A stretch of DNA of 64,000 nucleotides from positions 124,001 to 188,000 of the forward strand of contig CALAMI010000002.1 in the NCBI GenBank assembly GCA_937925685.1, read 5' to 3'. How positions within the stretch are numbered: position 1 is the first letter of the stretch; each line of letters starts with the position of its first letter. A program made the position numbers and the translations under genes. The DNA is from Candidatus Binatia bacterium (lineage in GTDB: Bacteria; Desulfobacterota; Binatia; HRBIN30). Below are positions 35,934 through 44,459 of the stretch, piece after piece. Under the pieces are notes generated by a model. It was given only the letters and a program-made list of their open reading frames with translations. It searched no databases and was not told the origin of the DNA.

Positions 35934-36916
35934 TCCGCTGGGTGGAACGAGCGTTGTGGTTTGCGGGCGCAGCGTTGCTGGTGCTTTTGGTGCTCCGTTT
36001 CGGTTGGAGCGATCTCGCTGCGAACTTACGTGGAGTCGGCTGGGGGATTGTGCTGGTGCTGGGCCAGGAAGTTTTGGCTTTTGCCGCCAATACGTGGGGG
36101 TGGCGCTGGTCGTTTCCGCGGTCGGTCCCGGCTCCCTCTTTCAAGGATTTGTTGCGTGCCCGGATCGCTGGCGACGCGTTCAATTACGTCACGCCTACGG
36201 CCTCCATCGGAGGGGAGTTCGTTCGCTTGCAAATGTTGGCACCGCAAGCTTCGCACATTCCGGTAGCGGCCTCGCTGAGCGTGGCAAAGCTCGCGCAAAC
36301 CTTGGGGCAGGTGGCCTTTATCGTCTTTGGGCTTGCCATCGTGGCTACGCAGGTGGCGTTGCCAGAGGGAGTGCGATGGGGAGCTTGGAGCAGCGTGGCG
36401 TTGCTTTTGGGCGTGGGCGCAGTGTTGGTGTGGTGGCAGCGGCGGGGGATGTTCGCTCCATTGTTGGCGGTTGTCCAGCGGGTGGGATGGGCCTGTTCGG
36501 CACATTGGCGCGAGCGCGTCGATCGTTTGGATGCAGAAATTCGCTTGTTGCATCGCGATGGATTGCGCTTGAGCCTTGCCGCAGGCGCCTTTGCTGTAGG
36601 CTGGGCATTGGGGGTCCTGGAGGTGTACATCGTGCTGTGGCTTCTCGGGCTTACGCCCAGTTGGACGTTGGCTCTGGCCATCGAAGTATTTTCCGCCACG
36701 CTCGACGGAATGCTGTTCTTCGTGCCTGCGAAGTTGGGTACTCAAGAGGGTGGTAAAGTCCTGATCTTTTCCTTGTTAGGACTCGATCCGGCAAAAGGTT
36801 TAGCTGCCGGGGTGTTGCGGAGGTTCCGTGAACTGTTCTGGGCCGGAGTTGGTTTGGGGCTTTGGTGGTGGAAAGGGTGGGAGGAGAGCTCAGGAGTAGC
36901 GCCCGAGCTCAGGTGA
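35930..36916 (+). CDS. hpnL: HpnL-like integral membrane protein (LPG_synthase_TM family)
   Basis: A 328-residue polytopic protein of the lysylphosphatidylglycerol-synthase transmembrane (UPF0104) family. It has about eight hydrophobic helices, the family segment GDAFNYVTPTASIGGEFVRL, and near the end FFVPAKLGTQEGGKVLIF, both characteristic. The hopanoid-locus branch is named HpnL, and the next gene is HpnK-like, which supports that label. Proteins of this fold are thought to move lipids across the membrane; a lipid-transport role here is inferred. Its stop overlaps the hpnK GTG (GTGA). Confidence 0.75.
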   Translation: MIRWVERALWFAGAALLVLLVLRFGWSDLAANLRGVGWGIVLVLGQEVLAFAANTWGWRWSFPRSVPAPSFKDLLRARIAGDAFNYVTPTASIGGEFVRLQMLAPQASHIPVAASLSVAKLAQTLGQVAFIVFGLAIVATQVALPEGVRWGAWSSVALLLGVGAVLVWWQRRGMFAPLLAVVQRVGWACSAHWRERVDRLDAEIRLLHRDGLRLSLAAGAFAVGWALGVLEVYIVLWLLGLTPSWTLALAIEVFSATLDGMLFFVPAKLGTQEGGKVLIFSLLGLDPAKGLAAGVLRRFRELFWAGVGLGLWWWKGWEESSGVAPELR

Positions 36917-37809
36917 ACGGGTCGGGCATGCGCAGCAGCCGGGAGCGAGAAGCTCGCCGACTGATCGTGTCGGCTGATGACTTTGGCCTGTCCCCCGGGG
37001 TGAACCGGGGCATTGTCCAGGCCCATGTGAAAGGGCTTTTGACCAATGCGAGTTTGATGGTGAACGGACCTGCCGTCGCCGAGGCTCTCGAGTTTGCCCG
37101 CGCGCACCCGCGATTAGGGGTGGGCTTGCACTTGGTCTTATTGCAAGGCCGGGCGGCGCTCTCGCGCTCGGATATTCCAGACCTAGTGGATGAGCGGAAC
37201 GAATTTTCTCGTAAGCCGGTAGCCACAGGTGTGCGTTACTTTTTTTTGCCGCAGTTGCGGCCACAGTTGGAAAGGGAAATTCGCGCGCAGCTAGAAAAAT
37301 TCCTTGCCACTGGTTTGCGCTTGTCTCACGTCGACGGTCACCTCAACATCCACATGCACCCCACTGTGTTGGAGATTCTCCTGCGGCTGGCCCCGCATTA
37401 TGGAATCCGAGCCCTCAGGCTGCCGCGCGAACCCGTGGGCCTGACGCTCCGTGTCAGCTTGTGGCAGTGGTGGCGCAAGCTTGGCGAGGCCTTGACGTTT
37501 CGCGCCCTGGTGGCGCACGCCCGACCAAAGCTGGACGCCGCTGGGCTTCGCTACCCGGATCAGCTTTTCGGGTTGCATCAATCGGGCCGAATGACGGAGG
37601 AATACTTGGCCGCCATTCTGCGTTGCCTTCCGCCAGGAACAACCGAGGTGTACACCCACGCCTCGTTTTTAGACGCAGAATCCGCTCGCTGGCGCCCACC
37701 CCACTACGACTGTGAAGGGGAGTTGCGTGCCTTGACTAGCCCGCGCCTTCGCGCGTTGGTGGACGCTGCCGGGATCGAACTCATCAGTTACTCGCAGTTG
37801 ACTGCTTAG
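36913..37809 (+). CDS. hpnK: HpnK/ChbG-family deacetylase
   Basis: A 298-residue YdjC/ChbG-fold enzyme. The GTG at 36913 overlaps the hpnL stop; an ATG at 36928 is also possible. Metal-site motifs are SADDFGLSPGVN (Asp-Asp), VGLHLVL (His) and SHVDGHLNIHMHP (His cluster), and VRYFFLPQLRPQLEREI and RALRLPREP match HpnK well. HpnK, with HpnI and HpnJ, is needed to build the cyclitol ether on bacteriohopanetetrol: HpnI adds GlcNAc and HpnK removes the acetyl group. HpnI is not in the window. Overlaps the end of the next, convergent gene by 26 bp. Confidence 0.85.
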   Translation: MNGSGMRSSREREARRLIVSADDFGLSPGVNRGIVQAHVKGLLTNASLMVNGPAVAEALEFARAHPRLGVGLHLVLLQGRAALSRSDIPDLVDERNEFSRKPVATGVRYFFLPQLRPQLEREIRAQLEKFLATGLRLSHVDGHLNIHMHPTVLEILLRLAPHYGIRALRLPREPVGLTLRVSLWQWWRKLGEALTFRALVAHARPKLDAAGLRYPDQLFGLHQSGRMTEEYLAAILRCLPPGTTEVYTHASFLDAESARWRPPHYDCEGELRALTSPRLRALVDAAGIELISYSQLTA

Positions 37810-38647
37810 AGGCCCGGTGTGCTTCGGTAGCCGTGGCCAACGCAGCCGCTCCTCCGAGGGCCAAGGCAAAGGCGCCGAGGCGCAGGGCTGCTGCGGCCGG
37901 ATCGTCGGGTAGACCTTCGTGGAAGATGGTCAGCCCTGCCGCAATGGGAACGACGTCGGAGAGCATGGCAAAGATCGGCACTACCACCACGCCTCGACCG
38001 TTTTGCAGCGCCGCCTGCATCAGGGCAAATCCCCCAAGGTTGGAGCCCACCATAAGCCACACCGCGCTGCTTTGCAGAGCTTCGCCGAGCGAGCTTGCGG
38101 TGGCGACCAACTTAGCGAACACCCCAGCCAAGCCGAGAATCAAACCCGCAGCGATGCTCATGCCGACCGCTCGGCCAGACCTTCGATCTGCCCACACGGC
38201 CAACACTGCCAGCGTGACACAACCAAGACCGAAAGCGAAAACGTCAGCCGCGCTCGGCGGGAGTGATCCTTCATCGTCGAGGGACAGGCCGAGACACACC
38301 AAACCGGCCGTCACCGCCAGCCCGCCGGCCCACTCCCGTAGGCCAGCGGGTTCGCCGAGGAGAAATACCGAAAGCAGAAGAAAAAGCACCAGCCCCCCCG
38401 TCAGTGCCGCATGGACGAGCGACAACGGCGCGAAGCGAAGCACCAAAAAGTAAAGCGCGTAGCCCGCGACTTGCAGACCGAGGCCACAAAGCCACCGTGC
38501 GTCCCGCAGAAATACGAGCCATGCCCGCCACTGAAACCCTGCCCCTAAGGAGGGCAACGCCACGGCACGGATTTTCATGATATACAAACCCAGACTCAAA
38601 GCCGCGCTGGCAAGGGAGGAAAGCGCAATGGCAAGCTCCAGTGGCAT
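37784..38647 (-). CDS. EamA/DMT-family membrane transporter
   Basis: A 287-residue inner-membrane protein with about nine or ten hydrophobic helices in two halves, typical of drug/metabolite transporter (EamA) proteins; examples are LAIALSSLASAALSLGLYIM, FAPLSLVHAALTGGLVLFLL and VVVVPIFAMLSDVVPIAAGL. Its end overlaps hpnK tail to tail. The order hpnK, DMT transporter, hpnJ suggests export of a lipid precursor, but DMT substrates cannot be read from sequence. Confidence 0.82.
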   Translation of the reverse strand: MPLELAIALSSLASAALSLGLYIMKIRAVALPSLGAGFQWRAWLVFLRDARWLCGLGLQVAGYALYFLVLRFAPLSLVHAALTGGLVLFLLLSVFLLGEPAGLREWAGGLAVTAGLVCLGLSLDDEGSLPPSAADVFAFGLGCVTLAVLAVWADRRSGRAVGMSIAAGLILGLAGVFAKLVATASSLGEALQSSAVWLMVGSNLGGFALMQAALQNGRGVVVVPIFAMLSDVVPIAAGLTIFHEGLPDDPAAAALRLGAFALALGGAAALATATEAHRASKQSTASN

Positions 38648-38726
38648 GGGCTGGGGCGCTCTTCAATCTAAAGTTCCGCCAGGTCGGCCAGCGCGATCGA
38701 TCGAGGCTTTGCCAGTTGCGGCGGGT

Positions 38727-40169
38727 TTACGCAGCCGCCGTAGGCTCGCGTCGCGTGGCAAAAAAGGAGAAGAACTCCCGCGCTTCGCGCAAGCGGCGGA
38801 CCATGACACGGCGATCTTTCAACATGTCGCGCAGAATGCGCAAAATGGGTCGTGGCCGCAGGTAAAAGGCCTTGTAGAAATGTTCCAACGCCGTCTCCAT
38901 TTGCTCCGCGGAAAGTTCTGGGTAACTGAGTACGGCTTGCTGAATACCGTGGTCTTCGACAAGGTCATCCTCCTTGTCCGGCGGCAGCCAGCCCTGCTCT
39001 TTCGCTTGTCGGTAAAGCTCGGTTCCCGGGTACGGAGCTGCTAGCGAAACTTGCAGGCTGTAGGGGTCGAGCTCCTTGGCGAACTCCAAGGTTCGAGCAA
39101 TGGTTTCTTCTGTTTCTCCGGGAAGGCCGATGATGAACGTCCCATGCACGAGAATGCCGAGCTTGTGGCAGTCGCGCATGAATTCGCGGGCACGGTCGAT
39201 TCGAGTGCCCTTGCGAATGTTGTTGAGAATGTGCTGATTGCCGGTCTCGAAGCCAACCAGAAGCAGGCGCAGCCCGTTGTCTTTGAGCACCTTGAGCGTT
39301 TCGTACGGGACGTTTGCTTTTGCATTGCACGACCAGGTGAGGCCAAGTTTGCCGAGCCCACGGGCAATCTCTTCGGCGCGCCGCCGGTCGTCGGTAAAGG
39401 TGTCGTCGTCGAAAAAGAATTCACGCACTTGCGGAAAAATTTTCTGGGCGTGGGCCATTTCCGCGACGACGTGCTCGGCGCTGCGCGTGCGGTACACATG
39501 CCCTGAGATGGTCTGCGGCCAGAGGCAAAAACTGCACTTACTGCGGCAGCCCCGGCCAGTGTAAAGAGAAACATAGGGGTGCTGCAGGTAGCCGATGTAG
39601 TAGTTCTCGATGGTAAGATGCTTTTTGTATACGTCGACGACGAACGGGAAGGCGTCGAGGTCCTGGATCGGGGGACGCGTCCCCGTGCGTACGATCGAAC
39701 CATCCAGGGCGCGGTATGCCACTCCGGGAACGGAGCGATAGGGCTGACCTTCGGCCAAGTCGCGGATAACGTAGTCGAACTCACCGAGAGTGACAAAATC
39801 GACTGCAGGAGCTTGCTGGAGGGTTTGCTCCGGCAGCACCATGGTGTGGGCGCCTACGAAGCCAACTTCGATGCCGGGGTATGCTTGCTTCAGTGCTGCT
39901 GCCACTTTGGCATCGGAGCGCAATGATGGGGTCGAAGTGTGGATTACCACGAGATCGTGCCCCGCAGCACGCTCGACCACGTCTTCGATCGACAATCCGT
40001 GCGGCGGCGCATCGACCAAAGTGCTGTCGGGCAGTAACGCTGCAGCTTGTGCTAGCCATGTGGGGTACCAGAAGGATCGCACCTCTCGCCGTGCTTGGTA
40101 TCGCGAGCCAGCCCCGCCATCGAAATGGTCGAATGACGGTGGGTTCAGAAATAACGTCCTTTTTGCCAC
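38727..40169 (-). CDS. hpnJ: B12-binding radical SAM protein HpnJ
   Basis: About 480 residues. The GTG at 40169 is preferred, with AAGAGGTG upstream placing the start at the conserved AKRTLFLNPPSFDHFDGG; GTG 40172 or the longer frame to 40223 are possible. FDGGAGSRYQARREVRSFWYPTW is the HpnJ amino-terminal hallmark. A cobalamin-binding domain (residues 30-140) is followed by the radical-SAM cluster GRGCRSKCSFC (CxxxCxxC), then FFFDDDTF and GLPGETEETIARTLEFAK. HpnJ acts late in forming the cyclitol ether of bacteriohopanetetrol. Divergent from hpnB across a 507-bp gap. Confidence 0.93.
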   Translation of the reverse strand: MAKRTLFLNPPSFDHFDGGAGSRYQARREVRSFWYPTWLAQAAALLPDSTLVDAPPHGLSIEDVVERAAGHDLVVIHTSTPSLRSDAKVAAALKQAYPGIEVGFVGAHTMVLPEQTLQQAPAVDFVTLGEFDYVIRDLAEGQPYRSVPGVAYRALDGSIVRTGTRPPIQDLDAFPFVVDVYKKHLTIENYYIGYLQHPYVSLYTGRGCRSKCSFCLWPQTISGHVYRTRSAEHVVAEMAHAQKIFPQVREFFFDDDTFTDDRRRAEEIARGLGKLGLTWSCNAKANVPYETLKVLKDNGLRLLLVGFETGNQHILNNIRKGTRIDRAREFMRDCHKLGILVHGTFIIGLPGETEETIARTLEFAKELDPYSLQVSLAAPYPGTELYRQAKEQGWLPPDKEDDLVEDHGIQQAVLSYPELSAEQMETALEHFYKAFYLRPRPILRILRDMLKDRRVMVRRLREAREFFSFFATRREPTAAA

Positions 40170-40676
40170 CACTGCACCTCTTTCCGTAAGGCTCCCGCAC
40201 AGTAACCGAGCCCCCTTGGGCATTCAAGGTAACGGAGCCAGGGGGCGACTGCAGCAACAGTTACGTGCGCTGCGGCGCCGGTAGCTCGACTGTTGCCAGC
40301 ATGCCGCTCCTTGACTTCGGCGCGGGGCGCGCGCCTCTCGCCCTCAGGGCGAAAGGGACACCCCCTGCGAGGGAGACGGACGGGAAAGACCTCGCTTGGG
40401 GAAACACCGTTCCGGTGCGAACGCAGCTGCATGAGCGCACCCTGTTGATGCAGTGGCGTTGGTCGGGAAGCCCAGTGTTCGGAGGAAACACAAACTGCTG
40501 GGCCACGGCACCGCTAGTGCGAGGGCAACAGCTGCAGCGCCAGCATGGCAGACCCCGCCTTCACCCCTGGCGCCATCGGCTCACGGCTCGGAAGCTTAAC
40601 ACGGCCGACTTGGGCTCGAGAAAACAACGGGTTGCTCTTTCGCCAGTCTCGGCACTGTGACAAACAAGGGCCAGTT
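40170..40676. other. Divergent hpnJ/hpnB promoter region
   Basis: About 507 bp between the two hopanoid genes. It includes a GC-rich hairpin, TCGCCC (40338-40343)/GGGCGA (40347-40352), and an Arg/Pro-type open frame with no support. I looked for a cobalamin riboswitch before hpnJ (B12 box) and did not find one. Confidence 0.5.
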
Positions 40677-41804
40677 ATGCATGCGCTGTCGTTGTGCCTT
40701 GCCGTGGGGTGGGTGGTGTACGCTTTGCTGGGAAGGCGCTGGCGGGTAGAGCCTCGGTTGGAGGAGCCAGTGGACGGCCAATGGGGACGGGTCGTCGCTA
40801 TCGTGCCGGCGCGCAACGAGGCCATGGAGTTGCCGGCCACGTTGCCGTTGTTGTTCCGCCAAACGTACAAGGATTTGCACGTGGTGGTCGTAGATGATCA
40901 CTCCACCGACGAAACCGCGAAAGTGGCGCGGCAACTGGCGGCGCAGTACCAAGCGCAGGTCCAGTTTCACCTGGTGCAGCCACCACCCCTGCCCGTCGGG
41001 TGGATGGGCAAGGTATGGGCACAGCGAACGGGCTTCGAGGAGGCTGCAAGGCTGGGAGCCGATTGGGTGTGGCTGACCGACGCGGACATTCGCCACGAAC
41101 CGGATGTGTTGCAGCGCTTGCTATCGACCGCGCAGCGGCATGGTCGCGATTTTGTTTCCGTGATGGCGCGTCTGCGGGTGGAGACTGCCGCAGAGAAGCT
41201 GTTGATCCCAGCGTTTACGTACTTTTTCGCCATGCTCTATCCCTTTCACCGCATTGGCGACGATCGTCGTGCGGACGCCGGAGCCGCCGGGGGCTGCATG
41301 TTGGTCCGCCGCGAGCTTATCGACGGCATCGGTGGCCTCGACGCGATTCGCGATGCCGTGATTGACGACGTTGCCCTTGCCCGAGCCTGCAAAAGCACCG
41401 GCGGTCGCCTCTGGCTTGGCTATCACCCTGGAGTGCAGTCCACTCGGGGCTACGGATCGGTTAGCGCGGTGGCGGATATGGTTGCTCGCAGTGCTTACAC
41501 GCAGTTGGGGTACAACCCCTTGCTCTTGGTGGGGTGCGTGATCGGCTTGTTCTTGGTGTTCGTGTGGCCTTTCATTGTTCTGATGTCTACCGAGCCGCTG
41601 TCCCGGGTTTCAGGCCTGGTCGCGTTCCTCGCCATGGCACGGACATACCGGCCCCTCGTTCGTTACCTAGGGTGCACAGCCATCTGGGCGCTCACCCTCC
41701 CACTGGCCGCCACACTGTATTTGTGGATGACCATGTTGTCGGCCTGGCGCTACCACCGTGGAACTCGAACCCGTTGGAAGGGCCGCGACTACCGCACCTG
41801 CTGA
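40677..41804 (+). CDS. hpnB: Hopanoid-associated glycosyltransferase HpnB
   Basis: A 375-residue family 2 glycosyltransferase. The ATG at 40677 starts a membrane anchor (ALSLCLAVGWVVYALLGRRW) with AAGGG upstream; the frame from 40545 is rejected. The GT-A domain has VVAIVPARNEAMELP, VVVVDDHSTDETA, the LPVGWMGKVWAQRTG stretch typical of HpnB, DADIRHEPD (DxD metal motif) and DDVALARACK, followed by three or four carboxy transmembrane helices. It is predicted to act on a hopanoid or lipid-linked acceptor; the donor is unknown. Confidence 0.9.
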   Translation: MHALSLCLAVGWVVYALLGRRWRVEPRLEEPVDGQWGRVVAIVPARNEAMELPATLPLLFRQTYKDLHVVVVDDHSTDETAKVARQLAAQYQAQVQFHLVQPPPLPVGWMGKVWAQRTGFEEAARLGADWVWLTDADIRHEPDVLQRLLSTAQRHGRDFVSVMARLRVETAAEKLLIPAFTYFFAMLYPFHRIGDDRRADAGAAGGCMLVRRELIDGIGGLDAIRDAVIDDVALARACKSTGGRLWLGYHPGVQSTRGYGSVSAVADMVARSAYTQLGYNPLLLVGCVIGLFLVFVWPFIVLMSTEPLSRVSGLVAFLAMARTYRPLVRYLGCTAIWALTLPLAATLYLWMTMLSAWRYHRGTRTRWKGRDYRTC

Positions 41805-41969
41805 GCCGTTTCGTAGCATCGACCGGTGTCTGCGCAGTAGGGGTTAGTCCTCCTACTGGAAACCCCTGGACCAAGGCATGGGGCGGAACATGCCCGACCG
41901 TGCACTGTGCTTCCAAACAAAGCCCCAACCCTCTTTTCATAACGAGTGTACCTACGTAAGAAGTCCGGC

Positions 41970-43085
41970 ATGAATTTCGACTTTTCCGATGACCAAAAGC
42001 TGCTGCGCGAGAACGTGCGCTCGTTTCTGGCAAAAGAAGCACCGCTGGCAGTGTGCCGGCAAGTGCTGGAGACCGCCACCGCATATGCCACCAGCCTTTG
42101 GCAAGCCGTAGCCACCCAAGGATGGTTGGGCACGGCGATTCCAGAAAACTACGGGGGAGCTGGTTTTGGACGGCTTGAACTGGCCGTGATCGCCGAAGAA
42201 CTGGGGCGGGTGCTAGCCCCGATCCCCTTCAGCTCGTCGGTGTATCTTGCTAGCGAGGCGCTGCTGGTAGCGGGCACCGACGAGCAAAAGCGACGCTACT
42301 TGCCGCCCTTGAGCAGGGGGGAATGGATCGGTACGGTTGCGCACTTCGAGGGGCCGGGAGACCCCGGGAACCGGCCAGTAAAGACAGTGGTGCGCTCTGG
42401 AAAGCTGACTGGAGTGAAGATGCCGGTTACCGATGGCGACGTTGCCGATTTTGCCCTGGTTACGGCCAAGAGTGGGCGCGATCTTGGTCTGGCGATTGTC
42501 GACTTGCACGCCCGCGAGGTGCAGCGCGAGCGCCTTGACTCCATCGATCCTAGCCGCTCCTTGGCAAGCTTGCGCTTCGAGCGCGTTCCAATAGAGTGGC
42601 TCGGCGGCCGGCCGTGTGGCTCGGACACAGTTCAGCACATTTTCAATCGGGCCGCGGTCCTCTATGCCTTTGAACAGCTCGGTGGAGCACAACGGGCCTT
42701 CGAGATCACGCGGGAGTACACCTTGAATCGCTATGCATTTGGCCGCCCGATCGCGTCGTTCCAGGCGCTGAAACACCGGCTGGCAGATTGGTATGTGGAG
42801 CTCGAGCTCACGCGTTCGAATTGTTACTACGGCGCGTGGGCGCTGAGCAACGAGGCTCCCGAGTTGGCCGTAGCTGCCTGTGGGGCTCGGGTGGCGGCCA
42901 CCAACACCTTCGAACTCGCCAGCAAGGAAATGATTCAAATGCACGGCGGCATGGGCTTTACGTGGGAGCACGATGCCCACTTGTTTTACCGTCGAGCACG
43001 GTATTTAGCGGCCGTGCTCGGGCCCGCGCCGGTGTGGCGTGAGCGCTTGATAACTTGCTTGGAGCGACGAGAACAAGCTTCTTGA
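41970..43085 (+). CDS. Acyl-CoA dehydrogenase, first of a pair
   Basis: A 371-residue FAD-dependent dehydrogenase-family protein. The ATG at 41970 begins MNFDFSDDQKLLRENVRSFL, a typical ACAD amino end. Present are GWLGTAIPENYGGAGFGRLE (helical domain), a beta domain, and the carboxy helical domain with NRYAFGRPIASFQALKH and QMHGGMGFTWEHD. It resembles the less conserved partner subunit of heteromeric acyl-CoA dehydrogenases such as ChsE pairs of actinobacteria. It is followed 18 bp later by a second ACAD, supporting a heteromer. Substrate unclear. Confidence 0.88.
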   Translation: MNFDFSDDQKLLRENVRSFLAKEAPLAVCRQVLETATAYATSLWQAVATQGWLGTAIPENYGGAGFGRLELAVIAEELGRVLAPIPFSSSVYLASEALLVAGTDEQKRRYLPPLSRGEWIGTVAHFEGPGDPGNRPVKTVVRSGKLTGVKMPVTDGDVADFALVTAKSGRDLGLAIVDLHAREVQRERLDSIDPSRSLASLRFERVPIEWLGGRPCGSDTVQHIFNRAAVLYAFEQLGGAQRAFEITREYTLNRYAFGRPIASFQALKHRLADWYVELELTRSNCYYGAWALSNEAPELAVAACGARVAATNTFELASKEMIQMHGGMGFTWEHDAHLFYRRARYLAAVLGPAPVWRERLITCLERREQAS

Positions 43086-43103
43086 TGCCATGGAGGAAGC
43101 CTG

Positions 43104-44342
43104 ATGGATTTCAACGATACCCCTGAAGAGGCAGCATTTCGAGCCGAGGCTCGGGCGTGGTTGGAAGCGAACGCGGAGCCCCTTGCCCCGGGCGAGCAGC
43201 CTGCGGGTCTGGAGGGTCGCTTCGACCCGGACATGGTGCACAAAGCGCAAGAGTGGCAGCGAAAGAAGGCCGATGCGGGCTGGGCCTGTATCACATGGCC
43301 GAAGGAGTACGGTGGACGTGGCGCTACCCCGATTCAGGCGGTGATTTGGAGCCAGGAAGAGGCGCGCTTTAAAACTCCACCGAACATCTTTGCCATTGGC
43401 CAGGGTATGCTCGGTCCGACCATCATGGTGCACGGCACCGAAGAGCAGAAGCGCCGGTACCTGCCGCCAATGCTCCGTGGCGACGAGATTTGGTGCCAGT
43501 TGTTCAGCGAGCCAGCAGCAGGGTCGGACCTGGCCGGTTTGCGTACCACCGCGGTTCGTGACGGCGACGACTGGATCATCAACGGGCAGAAGATTTGGAC
43601 CACGGGCGCTCAGTACTCCAAGTGGGGCATGATCGTCACTCGCACCGATCCGAACGCGGAGAAACATCGGGGGATCACTTATTTCATTGTCGACATGCAA
43701 TCGCCCGGCATTGAAATTCGGCCCATCAAACAGATGAACGGCATGTCAAGTTTCAACGAAGTATTTTTCACGGATGTGCGCGTGCCGGACCGCAACCGTA
43801 TCGGTGACGTCAACGACGGCTGGCGTTGTGCCCTGACCACCTTGATGAACGAGCGCCACGCGATTGGTGGGGGCGCCGGTGGCCCGGAGTTTCGCGATTT
43901 GTTGCGACTCGCACGCACGGTGATGTGGAATGGCAAACCAGCCCTCCAGGATGCGGGTGTGCGCCAGCGCCTTGCGGAATTTTATGTGCGTGCCAAGGGC
44001 CTGCAGTACACGAGCTACCGAGTGCAAACGGCGCTATCGCGCGGGCAAACTCCTGGACCCGAAAGTTCCATTGGCAAGCTGGTCGGGGCTCCTTTACGCC
44101 AAAACATGGCTGCTTTTGCCCTCGATCTCGAAGGTGCAGCGGCTTCCTTGTTGGACCTTAGGGCTCCTGAAGGGGCCCTATGGCAATTGGCTTACTTGGG
44201 CTCACCGGGCTTGCGCTTGGCGGGAGGAACCGACGAGATCTTGCGCAATATTATTGCGGAACGTGTGCTCGGGCTGCCGCCGGAGATCCGCGTCGACAAA
44301 GGAGTGCCATTTAAAGACGTACCGACGGGCCCGCGGCCGTAA
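43104..44342 (+). CDS. Acyl-CoA dehydrogenase, second of a pair
   Basis: A 412-residue ACAD with GGAGG upstream of ATG 43104. Motifs are CQLFSEPAAGSDLAGL (the beta-domain substrate/FAD segment), TGAQYSKWGMIVTRTD, FFTDVRVPDRNRIGDVNDGW and the carboxy LRLAGGTDEILRNIIAERVLGLP. This is the canonical FadE layout. The neighbouring smaller ACAD suggests an alpha2-beta2 enzyme, inferred from co-location. Both would act in oxidising branched or polycyclic acyl-CoA in the cytoplasm. Confidence 0.92.
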   Translation: MDFNDTPEEAAFRAEARAWLEANAEPLAPGEQPAGLEGRFDPDMVHKAQEWQRKKADAGWACITWPKEYGGRGATPIQAVIWSQEEARFKTPPNIFAIGQGMLGPTIMVHGTEEQKRRYLPPMLRGDEIWCQLFSEPAAGSDLAGLRTTAVRDGDDWIINGQKIWTTGAQYSKWGMIVTRTDPNAEKHRGITYFIVDMQSPGIEIRPIKQMNGMSSFNEVFFTDVRVPDRNRIGDVNDGWRCALTTLMNERHAIGGGAGGPEFRDLLRLARTVMWNGKPALQDAGVRQRLAEFYVRAKGLQYTSYRVQTALSRGQTPGPESSIGKLVGAPLRQNMAAFALDLEGAAASLLDLRAPEGALWQLAYLGSPGLRLAGGTDEILRNIIAERVLGLPPEIRVDKGVPFKDVPTGPRP

Positions 44343-44459
44343 CGGAACGCGTGAGGGCGCACCTGCTCCGCTACGCCAGAGCTGCTTCCTCGCAGCCGGG
44401 AGTTGGTGTGTGTGGCGGGGGCGGTCGTGCTCCAACTCGTTTCCCGAGGACGGCGCCTC

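Noticed and set aside
40170..40676. Cobalamin riboswitch before hpnJ
   Set aside because: No B12-box-like sequence was found on either strand, only a generic GC hairpin.
41835..41866. Terminator after hpnB
   Set aside because: CAGTAGG/CCTACTG and GGGGTT/AACCCC repeats overlap but give no stable single hairpin and no T-run follows.
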